Below are positions 1 to 7,741 of a stretch of DNA of 64,000 bases, piece by piece. The notes under the pieces are model-generated. The model did no database searches. It saw nothing but the letters and a program-made list of their open reading frames with translations, and was not told the DNA's origin. Each line of letters starts with the position of its first letter. Positions within the stretch are counted from its first letter, which is position 1. The translations under genes were made by a program, and so were the position numbers. Origin of the DNA: Alistipes sp. GTDB lineage: Bacteria; Bacteroidota; Bacteroidia; Bacteroidales; Rikenellaceae. Location of the stretch: NCBI GenBank assembly GCA_017555105.1, contig JAFZHB010000002.1, positions 45,346 to 109,345 of the forward strand, in the 5' to 3' direction.

Positions 1-14
1 TGACCAATTGGTCA
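1..14. promoter_or_regulatory. 14-bp perfect palindrome (possible operator)
   Basis: TGACCAATTGGTCA equals its own reverse complement and lies at the left edge of the window, in non-coding DNA beyond the 3' end of the DUF4861 gene. It could be an operator for a gene to the left, but that gene is out of view. Its half TGACCAAT recurs at 25921-25928 upstream of the AraC gene, which may be chance. Confidence 0.25.
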
Positions 15-32
15 AGGGGTTTTCTTTTGTGT

Positions 33-73
33 GAAAATTCAAAATTTAGAATGTAAAATTCAATATTAAGAAT
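33..73. repeat. Dispersed AT-rich intergenic repeat, copy 1
   Basis: One of three similar elements of about 35-40 bp, built around AAATTCAAAATTTAGAAT followed by an AATTCAA-type block. The others, at 3995-4032 and 14680-14716, match in the opposite orientation. All three lie between genes and touch or nearly touch a gene end. This copy lies about 15 bp beyond the stop of the DUF4861 gene. Confidence 0.5.
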
Positions 74-88
74 TGCCTTTCAGGGTGA

Positions 89-1213
89 TTATTTCGCGCT
101 GACGATCAGCGGATTTGCGATCTTCTCCTGCTGAGCCTTCACAGCCTCGATCCAGGCTTCCATGCTCTCGACGCCACCTTCGCTCCAGCCCGAAGCGTTG
201 TAGTAGGTCATCGTGACACCCGAAATGACGGGGATAACAGCCAGCGAGTGGCCCAAGAGCTCGGCGTGCATCTCGGCATTCTCGGCGATCACAGCCTGAT
301 AGATGTCGCCATCCACCTCGGGCTGCTTCGAATCAGAAACCACCTCTACCATGGCGAGCCAGCCCTCGCCCTGTGCCGTCTGCTTTACCTCGTGGCGCAC
401 GAAACCGGCTGCGATGGGCAACTGCTCGAACGGACCGGTGTAGGTGTTCTCCATCTTGTTAAAGCGGTTGTTGGCATCGAGCGTGATGCGCTTCACGAGC
501 GATACGGGTGTGCCGTCTACATCCCAGGCTACATAGTTCAGCTCAACCGAGGTGCGAATCGGGCCGTTGTCGAGCGTTTTGGCCGTAGCGTAGTTGTGCT
601 CCATGGGGTAGAACTTGCCATTCATCATCGGAACCGAAGCTCCGCCACCCAGTGTGCGACCTACCTTGTAGCAGTCCATGCCGTCGCCGTAGTTGTGGTG
701 GTAGTCACCCTTTGCGTACCACTCGTCGATCACGAGCTTCTCGGTGCATTTTACCCATACATCGATACCCGGCGTGATGAGCTTCTCGGGCGAGGTCTCC
801 AAAGCGGGGCCATAGAGACGGTAAGCTACGAGGTTATTCTCCCAGGCGTAGTCGTCGTAACGCTCCGGAACGATGCGGCCAAAGGCCTTGGCAGGGTAGG
901 CTGCGGGAGTGCCACATTTTACGCTGTATTGAGCCGTAGCGTTGGGAGCTACATCAACCTGGAAGATCAGCGCCTGCGGCTCCTCACAGCCGGCATAAAT
1001 CACCTGCGAGGGGATCTCCTCACCCTCGGCATTCGTCACTACGAGCTGCGTTGCCGTTGCGCCGTTCAGCTTCTCGGCTACGGTGCTCCAGGCTACCTCG
1101 ATCGTCTCATTCGTGCGCTCGCCATCGGTCGGGTTCGTCACCGTCACCTCGACGCTCTTCGGGGCGCAGGCTGCCATTGCGGCGGCAGCAATCATCAGAA
1201 AAAGTTTTTTCAT
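89..1213 (-). CDS. DUF4861-family lipoprotein of the pectin/hexuronate locus
   Basis: 374 residues. The N-terminus is a lipoprotein signal peptide with Cys16 in an AMAAC lipobox, so the protein is probably anchored outside the cytoplasm. A short beta-rich stretch to about residue 110 precedes a region typical of DUF4861: a YDDYAWEN motif near residues 119-126, then YRLYGPA, IDVW and GDGMDCY. The family has no activity I can state with confidence, but its members recur beside uronate-degradation genes. Here it is divergent from uxaC across 188 bp, which suggests co-regulation. A role on unsaturated or free uronic acids or their oligomers is inference only. The start is set by the signal peptide. 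Confidence 0.8.
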   Translation of the reverse strand: MKKLFLMIAAAAMAACAPKSVEVTVTNPTDGERTNETIEVAWSTVAEKLNGATATQLVVTNAEGEEIPSQVIYAGCEEPQALIFQVDVAPNATAQYSVKCGTPAAYPAKAFGRIVPERYDDYAWENNLVAYRLYGPALETSPEKLITPGIDVWVKCTEKLVIDEWYAKGDYHHNYGDGMDCYKVGRTLGGGASVPMMNGKFYPMEHNYATAKTLDNGPIRTSVELNYVAWDVDGTPVSLVKRITLDANNRFNKMENTYTGPFEQLPIAAGFVRHEVKQTAQGEGWLAMVEVVSDSKQPEVDGDIYQAVIAENAEMHAELLGHSLAVIPVISGVTMTYYNASGWSEGGVESMEAWIEAVKAQQEKIANPLIVSAK

Positions 1214-1321
1214 CGTGCTTGGTTTTAGGAATTTATCGTTCTTGGAGGCAAATTTACAATTAAAATTGCAGAAAAGCGCACGCTTTCGGGTCGAATAAGT
1301 GTAAATTCGTTTAAAAATTGA

Positions 1322-1352
1322 TTGTTAATTTCAGAAAGTTATATTATCTTTA
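1322..1352 (+). promoter_or_regulatory. uxaC promoter
   Basis: A TTG at 1322-1324 is followed after 20 bp by TATCTTTA at 1345-1352, a near match to the Bacteroidetes TTG-N19-21-TAnnTTTG promoter. It lies about 50 bp upstream of the uxaC start and would drive the hexuronate operon. Confidence 0.6.
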
Positions 1353-1362
1353 CAATCTGAAA
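1329..1362. promoter_or_regulatory. Inverted repeat around the uxaC -7 element
   Basis: TTTCAGA (1329-1335) and TCTGAAA (1356-1362) form a 7-bp inverted repeat separated by 20 bp that brackets the -7 element. This geometry suits an operator for a uronate-responsive repressor, but no regulator gene is adjacent, so the role is inferred. Confidence 0.4.
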
Positions 1363-1401
1363 TGTGTAGTTACATAAACAATTTAAATCAAATAGCGAAC
1401 C

Positions 1402-2814
1402 ATGAAACAGTTTAATGACGACAACTTCCTGTTGCAGACGCCGGCAGCCGAGCGCCTGTATCATGAGCATGCGGCAAAGATGCCCATCATCGACTACCAC
1501 TGCCACCTGATTCCGGAGTATGTAGCCTCGAACCACAAGTTCGACAACCTGTCGAAGATCTGGTTGGAGGGTGACCACTACAAGTGGCGTGCCATGCGTA
1601 CGAACGGTGTAGATGAGCGTTTCTGTACGGGTAAGGATACGACCGACTGGGAGAAGTTTGAGAAGTGGGCTGAGACCGTGCCCTACACGATGCGCAACCC
1701 GCTTTACCACTGGACGCACCTCGAGCTTAAGACGGCCTTCGGTGTAACGAAGCTCTTGAACCCCTCGACGGCTCGCGAGATCTACGATGTCTGCACCGAG
1801 AAGCTGCAGCAGCCTGAGTTCTACGCACGCGGTCTGATGGAGCACTACAATGTGGAGGCAGTCTGCACGACGGACGATCCGATCGACTCGCTGGAGCACC
1901 ACCTGAAGGTGGCAGCCGATGGCTTCAAGGTGAAGATGCTGCCCACGTGGCGTCCCGACAAGGCGATGGCCGTAGAGGTGCCGGCAAACTTCAAGGCTTA
2001 CATCGATAAGCTCGCTGAGGTTTCGGGTGTTGAGATTAAGAAGTACCAGGATGTGATCGAGGCTCTGCGCGTGCGTCACAAGTTCTTCGAGTCGGTTGGT
2101 TGCCGCCTGTCGGATCACGGTATCGAGGAGTTCTACGCTGAGGAGTACACGCAGTCGGAGATCGACGCCATCTTCTTGAAGGTTTACGGCGGTCAGCAGC
2201 TGACCCACGAGGAGATCCTGAAGTACAAGACGGCCATGATGGTAGAGTTTGCCGTGATGGATTGGGAGTCGGGTTGGACGCAGCAGTTCCACTACGGCGC
2301 TATCCGCGACAACAACGGCCGTATGTTCCGCCAGCTGGGTCCCGACACGGGCTTCGACTCGATCGGTGACTTCACGGTAGCGAAGAAGATGTCGAAGTTC
2401 TTCAACATGCTCGACGAGCAGGATAAGCTCACAAAGACGATCATCTACAACCTCAACCCGCGCGACAACGAGTTGGTGGCTACGATGCTCGGTAACTTCC
2501 AGGACGGCCGCTACGGTGCCGGTAAGATCCAGTTCGGTTCGGGCTGGTGGTTCCTCGATCAGAAGGACGGTATGGAGAAGCAGATGAACGCCCTCTCGAC
2601 GCTGGGTCTGCTGAGCCGCTTCGTTGGTATGTTGACCGACTCGCGCTCGTTCCTCTCGTACCCGCGTCACGAGTACTTCCGTCGTACGCTCTGCAACTTG
2701 CTGGGTAACGATATCGAGCAGGGTCTGCTGCCCGCATCGGAGATCGACTTCATCGGTAAGGAGATCGTAGAGGGCGTATGCTACCGCAATGCAAAGAATT
2801 ATTTTAAGTTCTAA
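1402..2814 (+). CDS. uxaC: Glucuronate/galacturonate isomerase
   Basis: 470 residues, the usual length for UxaC. Converts D-galacturonate to D-tagaturonate (or D-glucuronate to D-fructuronate), the first cytoplasmic step of the Ashwell pathway. The protein belongs to the amidohydrolase superfamily. An early metal-site motif, IDYHCHL, lies near residues 31-37, and a TTDDPIDSLEHH motif follows near residues 150-161. It is the first gene of the operon behind the promoter at 1322-1352 and is 20 bp from kdgK. The downstream kdgK, kdgA, uxaB and uxaA genes complete the same pathway, so the assignment is firm. Confidence 0.97.
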   Translation: MKQFNDDNFLLQTPAAERLYHEHAAKMPIIDYHCHLIPEYVASNHKFDNLSKIWLEGDHYKWRAMRTNGVDERFCTGKDTTDWEKFEKWAETVPYTMRNPLYHWTHLELKTAFGVTKLLNPSTAREIYDVCTEKLQQPEFYARGLMEHYNVEAVCTTDDPIDSLEHHLKVAADGFKVKMLPTWRPDKAMAVEVPANFKAYIDKLAEVSGVEIKKYQDVIEALRVRHKFFESVGCRLSDHGIEEFYAEEYTQSEIDAIFLKVYGGQQLTHEEILKYKTAMMVEFAVMDWESGWTQQFHYGAIRDNNGRMFRQLGPDTGFDSIGDFTVAKKMSKFFNMLDEQDKLTKTIIYNLNPRDNELVATMLGNFQDGRYGAGKIQFGSGWWFLDQKDGMEKQMNALSTLGLLSRFVGMLTDSRSFLSYPRHEYFRRTLCNLLGNDIEQGLLPASEIDFIGKEIVEGVCYRNAKNYFKF

Positions 2815-2834
2815 TCCAATAAACAATTAGTAAA

Positions 2835-3854
2835 ATGAAAATCGTAACTTTAGGTGAGATTATGCTGCGTCTGTCCACCCCGGGCAACACGCGCTTTGTT
2901 CAGTCGGATTCGTTCGATGTAGTGTATGGTGGTGGTGAGGCCAATGTGGCTGTTAGCTGCGCCAACTACGGTCACGAGGCTTACTTCGTAACGAAGTTGC
3001 CGAAGCACGAGATTGGTCAGTCAGCTGTGAATGCACTGCGTCGCTATGGTGTGAAGACCGACTTCATCGCTCGCGGTGGTGATCGCGTAGGTATCTACTT
3101 CCTCGAGACGGGTGCTTCGATGCGTCCTTCGAAGGTGGTTTACGACCGCGCTCATTCGTCGATTGCCGAGGCTGACACGACGGACTTCGATTTCGATGCT
3201 ATCATGGAGGGTGCTGACTGGTTCCACTGGTCGGGTATCACGCCGGCTATCTCGGACAAGGCTGCTGAGCTGACGAAGCTCGCTTGCGAGGCTGCTAAGC
3301 GTCACGGTGTGACCGTTTCGGTTGACCTGAACTTCCGTAAGAAGCTCTGGACGAAGGAGAAGGCACAGTCGATCATGCGCCCCCTGATGCAGTATGTTGA
3401 TGTCTGCATCGGTAACGAGGAGGATGCTGAGCTCTGCCTGGGCTTCAAGCCCGATGCTGATGTAGAGGGTGGCGAGACGAACGCCGAGGGCTACAAGGGC
3501 ATCTTCAAGCAGATGGCTGCCGAGTTCGGTTTCAAGTATGTGATCTCGACCCTGCGCGAGTCGTTCTCGGCTACGCACAACGGTTGGAAGGCGATGATCT
3601 ACAACGGCGAGGAGTTCTACGAGTCGAAGCGTTACGACATCAACCCGATCATCGACCGCGTAGGTGGTGGTGACTCGTTCTCGGGTGGTGTGATCCACGG
3701 TCTGTTGACGAAGCCCAACCAGGGTGAGGCTTTGGAGTTCGCTGTTGCAGCATCGGCTCTCAAGCACACGATCAACGGCGACTTCAACCTTGTATCGGTA
3801 GAGGAGGTAGAGTCGTTGGCAGGTGGTAACGCTAACGGTCGCGTACAGCGCTAA
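2835..3854 (+). CDS. kdgK: 2-keto-3-deoxygluconate kinase (PfkB family)
   Basis: 339 residues. Phosphorylates KDG with ATP to 2-keto-3-deoxy-6-phosphogluconate. PfkB/ribokinase hallmarks are visible: an N-terminal GGGEANVA sugar-binding segment near residues 32-39, and the C-terminal GGGDSFSGG motif near residues 278-286, whose Asp is the catalytic base. Encoded between uxaC and kdgA. The kinase family alone does not prove the substrate, but its position between the isomerase and the KDPG aldolase does so convincingly. A 181-bp structured gap follows before kdgA. Confidence 0.95.
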   Translation: MKIVTLGEIMLRLSTPGNTRFVQSDSFDVVYGGGEANVAVSCANYGHEAYFVTKLPKHEIGQSAVNALRRYGVKTDFIARGGDRVGIYFLETGASMRPSKVVYDRAHSSIAEADTTDFDFDAIMEGADWFHWSGITPAISDKAAELTKLACEAAKRHGVTVSVDLNFRKKLWTKEKAQSIMRPLMQYVDVCIGNEEDAELCLGFKPDADVEGGETNAEGYKGIFKQMAAEFGFKYVISTLRESFSATHNGWKAMIYNGEEFYESKRYDINPIIDRVGGGDSFSGGVIHGLLTKPNQGEALEFAVAASALKHTINGDFNLVSVEEVESLAGGNANGRVQR

Positions 3855-3896
3855 TCGATCTTCCGTGAAGAGGGATATCGTTTAACTTTTCCAGGT

Positions 3897-3940
3897 GAGT
3901 TGCGAATGGGTAGTATGCAAAATACCGCCCATCCGCACTC
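3897..3940 (+). other. Long imperfect RNA hairpin between kdgK and kdgA
   Basis: The transcript could fold into a long stem. GAGT at 3897-3900 pairs with ACTC at 3937-3940, and an inner stem joins ATGGGTAGTAT (3906-3916) with ATACCGCCCAT through one mismatch and one G-U pair. No U-run follows, so it is not a typical terminator. It may be a processing or stability element that alters expression of the second half of the operon. Confidence 0.45.
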
Positions 3941-3994
3941 CTTGTGAAAGACGGAGACGCTCTCAACGCGGACGGATAGGGTGATACCTAATTA

Positions 3995-4032
3995 TATAAT
4001 TTGAATTCCAAATTCTCAATTTTGAATTTCTA
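3995..4032. repeat. Dispersed AT-rich intergenic repeat, copy 2
   Basis: Reverse-complement match to the copy at 33-73 and same orientation as the copy at 14680-14716. It ends only about 4 bp before the kdgA start codon, so it occupies the place where a ribosome-binding region would be. Confidence 0.5.
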
Positions 4033-4035
4033 ACA

Positions 4036-4710
4036 ATGGCAAAGTTTGATAAAATCGCCGTGATGCAGAAGATCGGCGAGACGGGTATGGTTCCCGTCTT
4101 CTATCACAAAGATGTAGAGGTTGCCAAGAAGGTTGTTAAGGCTTGCTACGAGGGTGGTGTACGCGCATTCGAGTTCACGAACCGTGGCGACTTTGCACAC
4201 GAGATCTTCGGTGAGCTGGTAAAGTGGGCTGCTGTTGAGTGCCCCGAGCTGGCGCTGGGTATCGGTTCGATCGTAGACGTTCCTACGGCTGCGCTCTACA
4301 TCCAGCTGGGTGCCAACTTCATCGTAGGCCCGCTCTTCAATCCCGATATCGCTCCGGTGTGCAACCGTCGTTCGATTCCCTACTGCCCGGGTTGCGGTAC
4401 GGTTTCGGAGATCGGTAAGGCTCAGGAGATGGGTTGCGACCTGACGAAGCTCTTCCCGGGTGATGTCTATGGTCCGAACATGGTGAAGGGTCTGATTGCT
4501 CCCTGCCCCTGGTCGAAGATCATGGTAACGGGTGGTGTTTCGCCCGACCGTGAGAATCTCACCTCGTGGTTCAAGGCCGGTGTTTATTGCGTAGGTATGG
4601 GTTCGAAGCTCTTCCCGGGTGATAAGGTGAAGGCTGAGGATTGGGCCTATGTAACCGAGAAGTGCAAGGAGTGCCTGGATATCATTGCCGAGATTCGCGG
4701 TAAGAAGTAA
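4036..4710 (+). CDS. kdgA: KDPG aldolase (2-dehydro-3-deoxyphosphogluconate aldolase)
   Basis: 224 residues, the normal size for the Eda/KdgA family. Splits 2-keto-3-deoxy-6-phosphogluconate into pyruvate and glyceraldehyde-3-phosphate. The FEFTNRG segment near residue 45 carries the family's catalytic Glu. The LTKLFPGD segment near residues 136-143 carries the Schiff-base Lys. It follows kdgK after a 181-bp gap with a hairpin and a dispersed repeat, and precedes the transporter gene by 24 bp. Confidence 0.95.
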   Translation: MAKFDKIAVMQKIGETGMVPVFYHKDVEVAKKVVKACYEGGVRAFEFTNRGDFAHEIFGELVKWAAVECPELALGIGSIVDVPTAALYIQLGANFIVGPLFNPDIAPVCNRRSIPYCPGCGTVSEIGKAQEMGCDLTKLFPGDVYGPNMVKGLIAPCPWSKIMVTGGVSPDRENLTSWFKAGVYCVGMGSKLFPGDKVKAEDWAYVTEKCKECLDIIAEIRGKK

Positions 4711-4734
4711 TAAACTAAAAAACAAAAGAATACA

Positions 4735-6177
4735 ATGACGAAAAATAATTCGAAAATGTCGAACTGGCGCTGGTGGATGTGCCTGCTGCTGTTCGTTGCT
4801 ACGACGGTGAACTACATGGACCGTCAGGTTCTTTCGCTGACTTGGAAGGACTTCATCGCTCCTGAGTTCCACTGGACCGACTCGGACTACGGTACGATCA
4901 CCGGTTTCTTCTCGATCTTCTACGCAGTTGCCTGCCTCTTCGCCGGTAAGTTCGTAGACTGGATGGGTACGAAGAAGGGTTTCCTTTGGGCTATTGGCGT
5001 ATGGTCGTTGGGTGCATGTATGCACGCAGGTTGCGGCTGGGTAACGATGCAGGTGCAGGGTTACGACTCGATTGCCGAGTTGGCTTCGCTCACGGGTGAT
5101 GCTGCAATGGCAGCTGCTGCGCTGAGTGTTTGGTTGTTCCTTGTTTGTCGTGCTATCCTGGCCCTTGGTGAGGCGGGTAACTTCCCCGCAGCCATCAAGG
5201 TTACGGCCGAGTACTTCCCGAAGAAGGACCGCGCCCTGGCTACCTCGCTCTTCAATGCAGGTGCTTCGGTAGGTGCTTTGGCAGCTCCGCTGACCGTGCC
5301 TCTGTTGGCACAGGCTTGGGGCTGGGAGATGGCCTTCATCATCATCGGTGCTCTGGGCTTCATCTGGATGTTCTTCTGGGTGTATATGTATGAGAAGCCC
5401 GAGAAGTCGTCGCATGTAAACGCTGCCGAGTTGGAGTACATCCTGCAGGATGACAAGAACGAGGAGGTGAAGGAGGTTAAGCCCGCTACGGAGGAGAAGA
5501 CGATTCCCTTCATCAAGTGCTTCGGCTACAAGCAGACCTGGTCGTTCATCGCCGGTAAGTTCTTCACCGATGGTGTTTGGTGGTTCTATCTGTTCTGGGC
5601 TCCGGCTTACTTCTCGGAGTGCGGTTACGGTATGGACACGACGCTCGGTAAGATGCTCGTATTTGTGCTCTATCTGATCGTTACCTTCATCTCGATCGGT
5701 GGTGGCTGGTTGCCCAAGTTCTTCGTAGAGGAGAAGGGTATGGAGCCCTACGCAGGTCGTATGCGCGCTATGTTGATCTTTGCCTTCTTCCCGCTCTTCG
5801 CGCTCTTCGCTCAGCCGTTGCAGGGTATGTCGGTATGGTTCCCCGCAGTAATCATCGGTATCGCAGGTGCTGGTCACCAGGCTTGGTCGGCTAACATGTT
5901 CTCGACCGTAGGTGATATGTTCCCGAAGTCGACGATCGCTACGATCACGGGTATCGGTGCTATGGCCGGTGGTTGCGGTTCGTTCCTGATCAACAAGGGT
6001 GCCGGTATGCTCTTCACCTATGCCGATCAGCAGGGTGCAGCCTTCACCTTCGCAGGTTTCGAGGGTAAGCCCGCAGGTTACATGATCATCTTCTGCATCT
6101 GCGCCGTGGCTTATCTGATCGCATGGTCGATCATGAAGACCCTGGTTCCGAAGCACAAGCCTATCGTGGTAAAATAG
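4735..6177 (+). CDS. exuT: MFS hexuronate transporter (ExuT-like)
   Basis: 480 residues with about twelve hydrophobic segments. Most similar in pattern to the anion:cation symporter branch of the MFS, which contains ExuT. The VNYMDRQVLS segment in the first helix (near residues 24-33) and an LALGEAGNFPAA motif near residues 141-152 are typical of that group. It presumably imports galacturonate or glucuronate across the inner membrane by proton symport. It sits within the uxaC-kdgK-kdgA-uxaB-uxaA operon, 29 bp before uxaB, which supports the substrate. Confidence 0.9.
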   Translation: MTKNNSKMSNWRWWMCLLLFVATTVNYMDRQVLSLTWKDFIAPEFHWTDSDYGTITGFFSIFYAVACLFAGKFVDWMGTKKGFLWAIGVWSLGACMHAGCGWVTMQVQGYDSIAELASLTGDAAMAAAALSVWLFLVCRAILALGEAGNFPAAIKVTAEYFPKKDRALATSLFNAGASVGALAAPLTVPLLAQAWGWEMAFIIIGALGFIWMFFWVYMYEKPEKSSHVNAAELEYILQDDKNEEVKEVKPATEEKTIPFIKCFGYKQTWSFIAGKFFTDGVWWFYLFWAPAYFSECGYGMDTTLGKMLVFVLYLIVTFISIGGGWLPKFFVEEKGMEPYAGRMRAMLIFAFFPLFALFAQPLQGMSVWFPAVIIGIAGAGHQAWSANMFSTVGDMFPKSTIATITGIGAMAGGCGSFLINKGAGMLFTYADQQGAAFTFAGFEGKPAGYMIIFCICAVAYLIAWSIMKTLVPKHKPIVVK

Positions 6178-6206
6178 TGTTACAAGATTAAAATAAACGC
6201 AAACAA

Positions 6207-7661
6207 ATGATTAAGAAACTGAACAAGACGACGGTCGAGAAGGTCGAGCGTCCCGTGAAGATCCTCCAGTTTGGTGAGGGTAACTTCCTCCGTGCCTTTG
6301 TAGATTGGCAGATCGACATCGCCAACGAGAAGGGTGTAATGGATGCAGGTGTGGCTGTCTGCCAGCCGATTATCGACCCCGAGAAGAAGGTCTTGAAGAT
6401 GGTTGAGATGCTCAACGAGCAGGACAACATGTACCATGTATACCTCGAGGGTATTGAGGACAAGCAGCCGAAGAAGGATGTTCGCCTCGTGAAGAGCGTA
6501 ATGGACTCGTTCAACCCCTATGAGGAGTATGCAAAGTATGAGGAGTACTTCCTCTCGCCCGATCTGAAGATCACGATCTCGAACACGACCGAGGCCGGTA
6601 TTCGCTATGAGGAGGGTGACGACCTGACGGCTTGCCCGCCGAAGTCGTATCCTGCCAAGATGACGGCGCTGCTCTACAAGCGTTTCAAGCACTTCAACGG
6701 TGATCCGGAGAAGGGTCTGGCTATCATCTGCTGCGAGCTGATCGAGAACAACGGTTCGACGCTGCACGAGTATGTGATCAAGCACGCTGAGTACCACAAG
6801 CTGGGTCAGGACTTTATCGACTGGGTAGAGGCTAACTGCTACTTCTGCGACACGCTCGTAGACCGCATCGTTCCGGGCTTCCCGCGCGAGACGATCAACG
6901 AGATCAAGGAGGAGGTAGGCTTCGACGATAACCTCGTAGTGAAGGCTGAGCTCTATCACCTTTGGGCTATCGGTGGCCCGGGCTACAAGAAGGTTATGGA
7001 GTTGCTGCCGCTCGATAAGGCCGGTCTGCATGTAATCTTCATGCCCTCGATCAAGCAGTTCCGTGACAAGAAGGTGCGTATCCTGAATGGTTCGCACACG
7101 GGTATGGTGACGATGGCACTGATGATGGGTTGCGAGACCGTGATGGACGCCTTCAACACGCCGGAGATCGAGAAGTTTGTGAACGACATGGTGGCTCAGG
7201 AGGTGATCCCGATGATCGAGGAGGACCAGGCCGAGCTGCAGGAGTTCGCTTCGAGCATCTTGGAGCGCTTCTACAACCCCTACATCAAGCACATGTTGAA
7301 GTCGATTTCGCTCAACTCGCTCTCGAAGTGGGAGGCTCGTAACTATCCGACCGTGAAGGACAACTGGTTCAAGGCTGGCAAGGTTGCCGAGCACGAGTGC
7401 CTGACCTTCGCTGCCCTGATGGCTTACTACAGCCCGAAGAGCGGCTTCGAGCCCGATGATACGGCAGAGTTCGTTGCCTATATCCGCAACAACTGGAACT
7501 CGGCTGATCTCGAGGGTACGGTATCGAAGATCGTGAAGGAGAGCGGCATCTTCACGGTGGACTTCTCGGAGGTTCCTGCCTTCGTTCCCACCGTTGCCAA
7601 GTACCTGGCCGACATCGAGGAGCTGGGTATGGCAGGTGCACTGAAGAAGTTCCTTGCATAA
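6207..7661 (+). CDS. uxaB: Tagaturonate reductase (altronate oxidoreductase)
   Basis: 484 residues. NADH-dependent reduction of D-tagaturonate to D-altronate. A member of the long-chain mannitol-dehydrogenase family. The N-terminal FGEGNFLRAF nucleotide-binding segment lies near residues 22-31, and the family signature KVRILNGSH is near residues 290-298. UxuB (fructuronate reductase) is a close relative, but the linked uxaA and lack of uxuA favour UxaB. A strong hairpin with a T-run follows the gene at 7682-7727. Confidence 0.93.
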   Translation: MIKKLNKTTVEKVERPVKILQFGEGNFLRAFVDWQIDIANEKGVMDAGVAVCQPIIDPEKKVLKMVEMLNEQDNMYHVYLEGIEDKQPKKDVRLVKSVMDSFNPYEEYAKYEEYFLSPDLKITISNTTEAGIRYEEGDDLTACPPKSYPAKMTALLYKRFKHFNGDPEKGLAIICCELIENNGSTLHEYVIKHAEYHKLGQDFIDWVEANCYFCDTLVDRIVPGFPRETINEIKEEVGFDDNLVVKAELYHLWAIGGPGYKKVMELLPLDKAGLHVIFMPSIKQFRDKKVRILNGSHTGMVTMALMMGCETVMDAFNTPEIEKFVNDMVAQEVIPMIEEDQAELQEFASSILERFYNPYIKHMLKSISLNSLSKWEARNYPTVKDNWFKAGKVAEHECLTFAALMAYYSPKSGFEPDDTAEFVAYIRNNWNSADLEGTVSKIVKESGIFTVDFSEVPAFVPTVAKYLADIEELGMAGALKKFLA

Positions 7662-7681
7662 CGAGCACTTAAACTAAACCG

Positions 7682-7727
7682 ATTCGGGCGGAGCGACCGC
7701 AAAAGCCGCCCGCCCGAATTTTTTTTA
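7682..7727 (+). terminator. Terminator or attenuator between uxaB and uxaA
   Basis: A GC-rich stem pairs ATTCGGGCGG (from 7682) with CGCCCGAAT (ending at about 7719), and eight T residues follow. It resembles a Rho-independent terminator inside the hexuronate gene run, so uxaA and the pectinesterase genes may be expressed at a lower level or from another promoter. Confidence 0.75.
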
Positions 7728-7741
7728 CATGAAGAATTACC

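Noticed and set aside
4030-6156. Long minus-strand open frame across kdgA and the MFS transporter
   Set aside because: It is opposite two well-supported genes, has low-complexity His/Arg/Thr-rich translation and no family resemblance. The same applies to other long frames antisense to uxaC, uxaB, uxaA, purA and the decarboxylase genes, caused by the codon bias of the genome.
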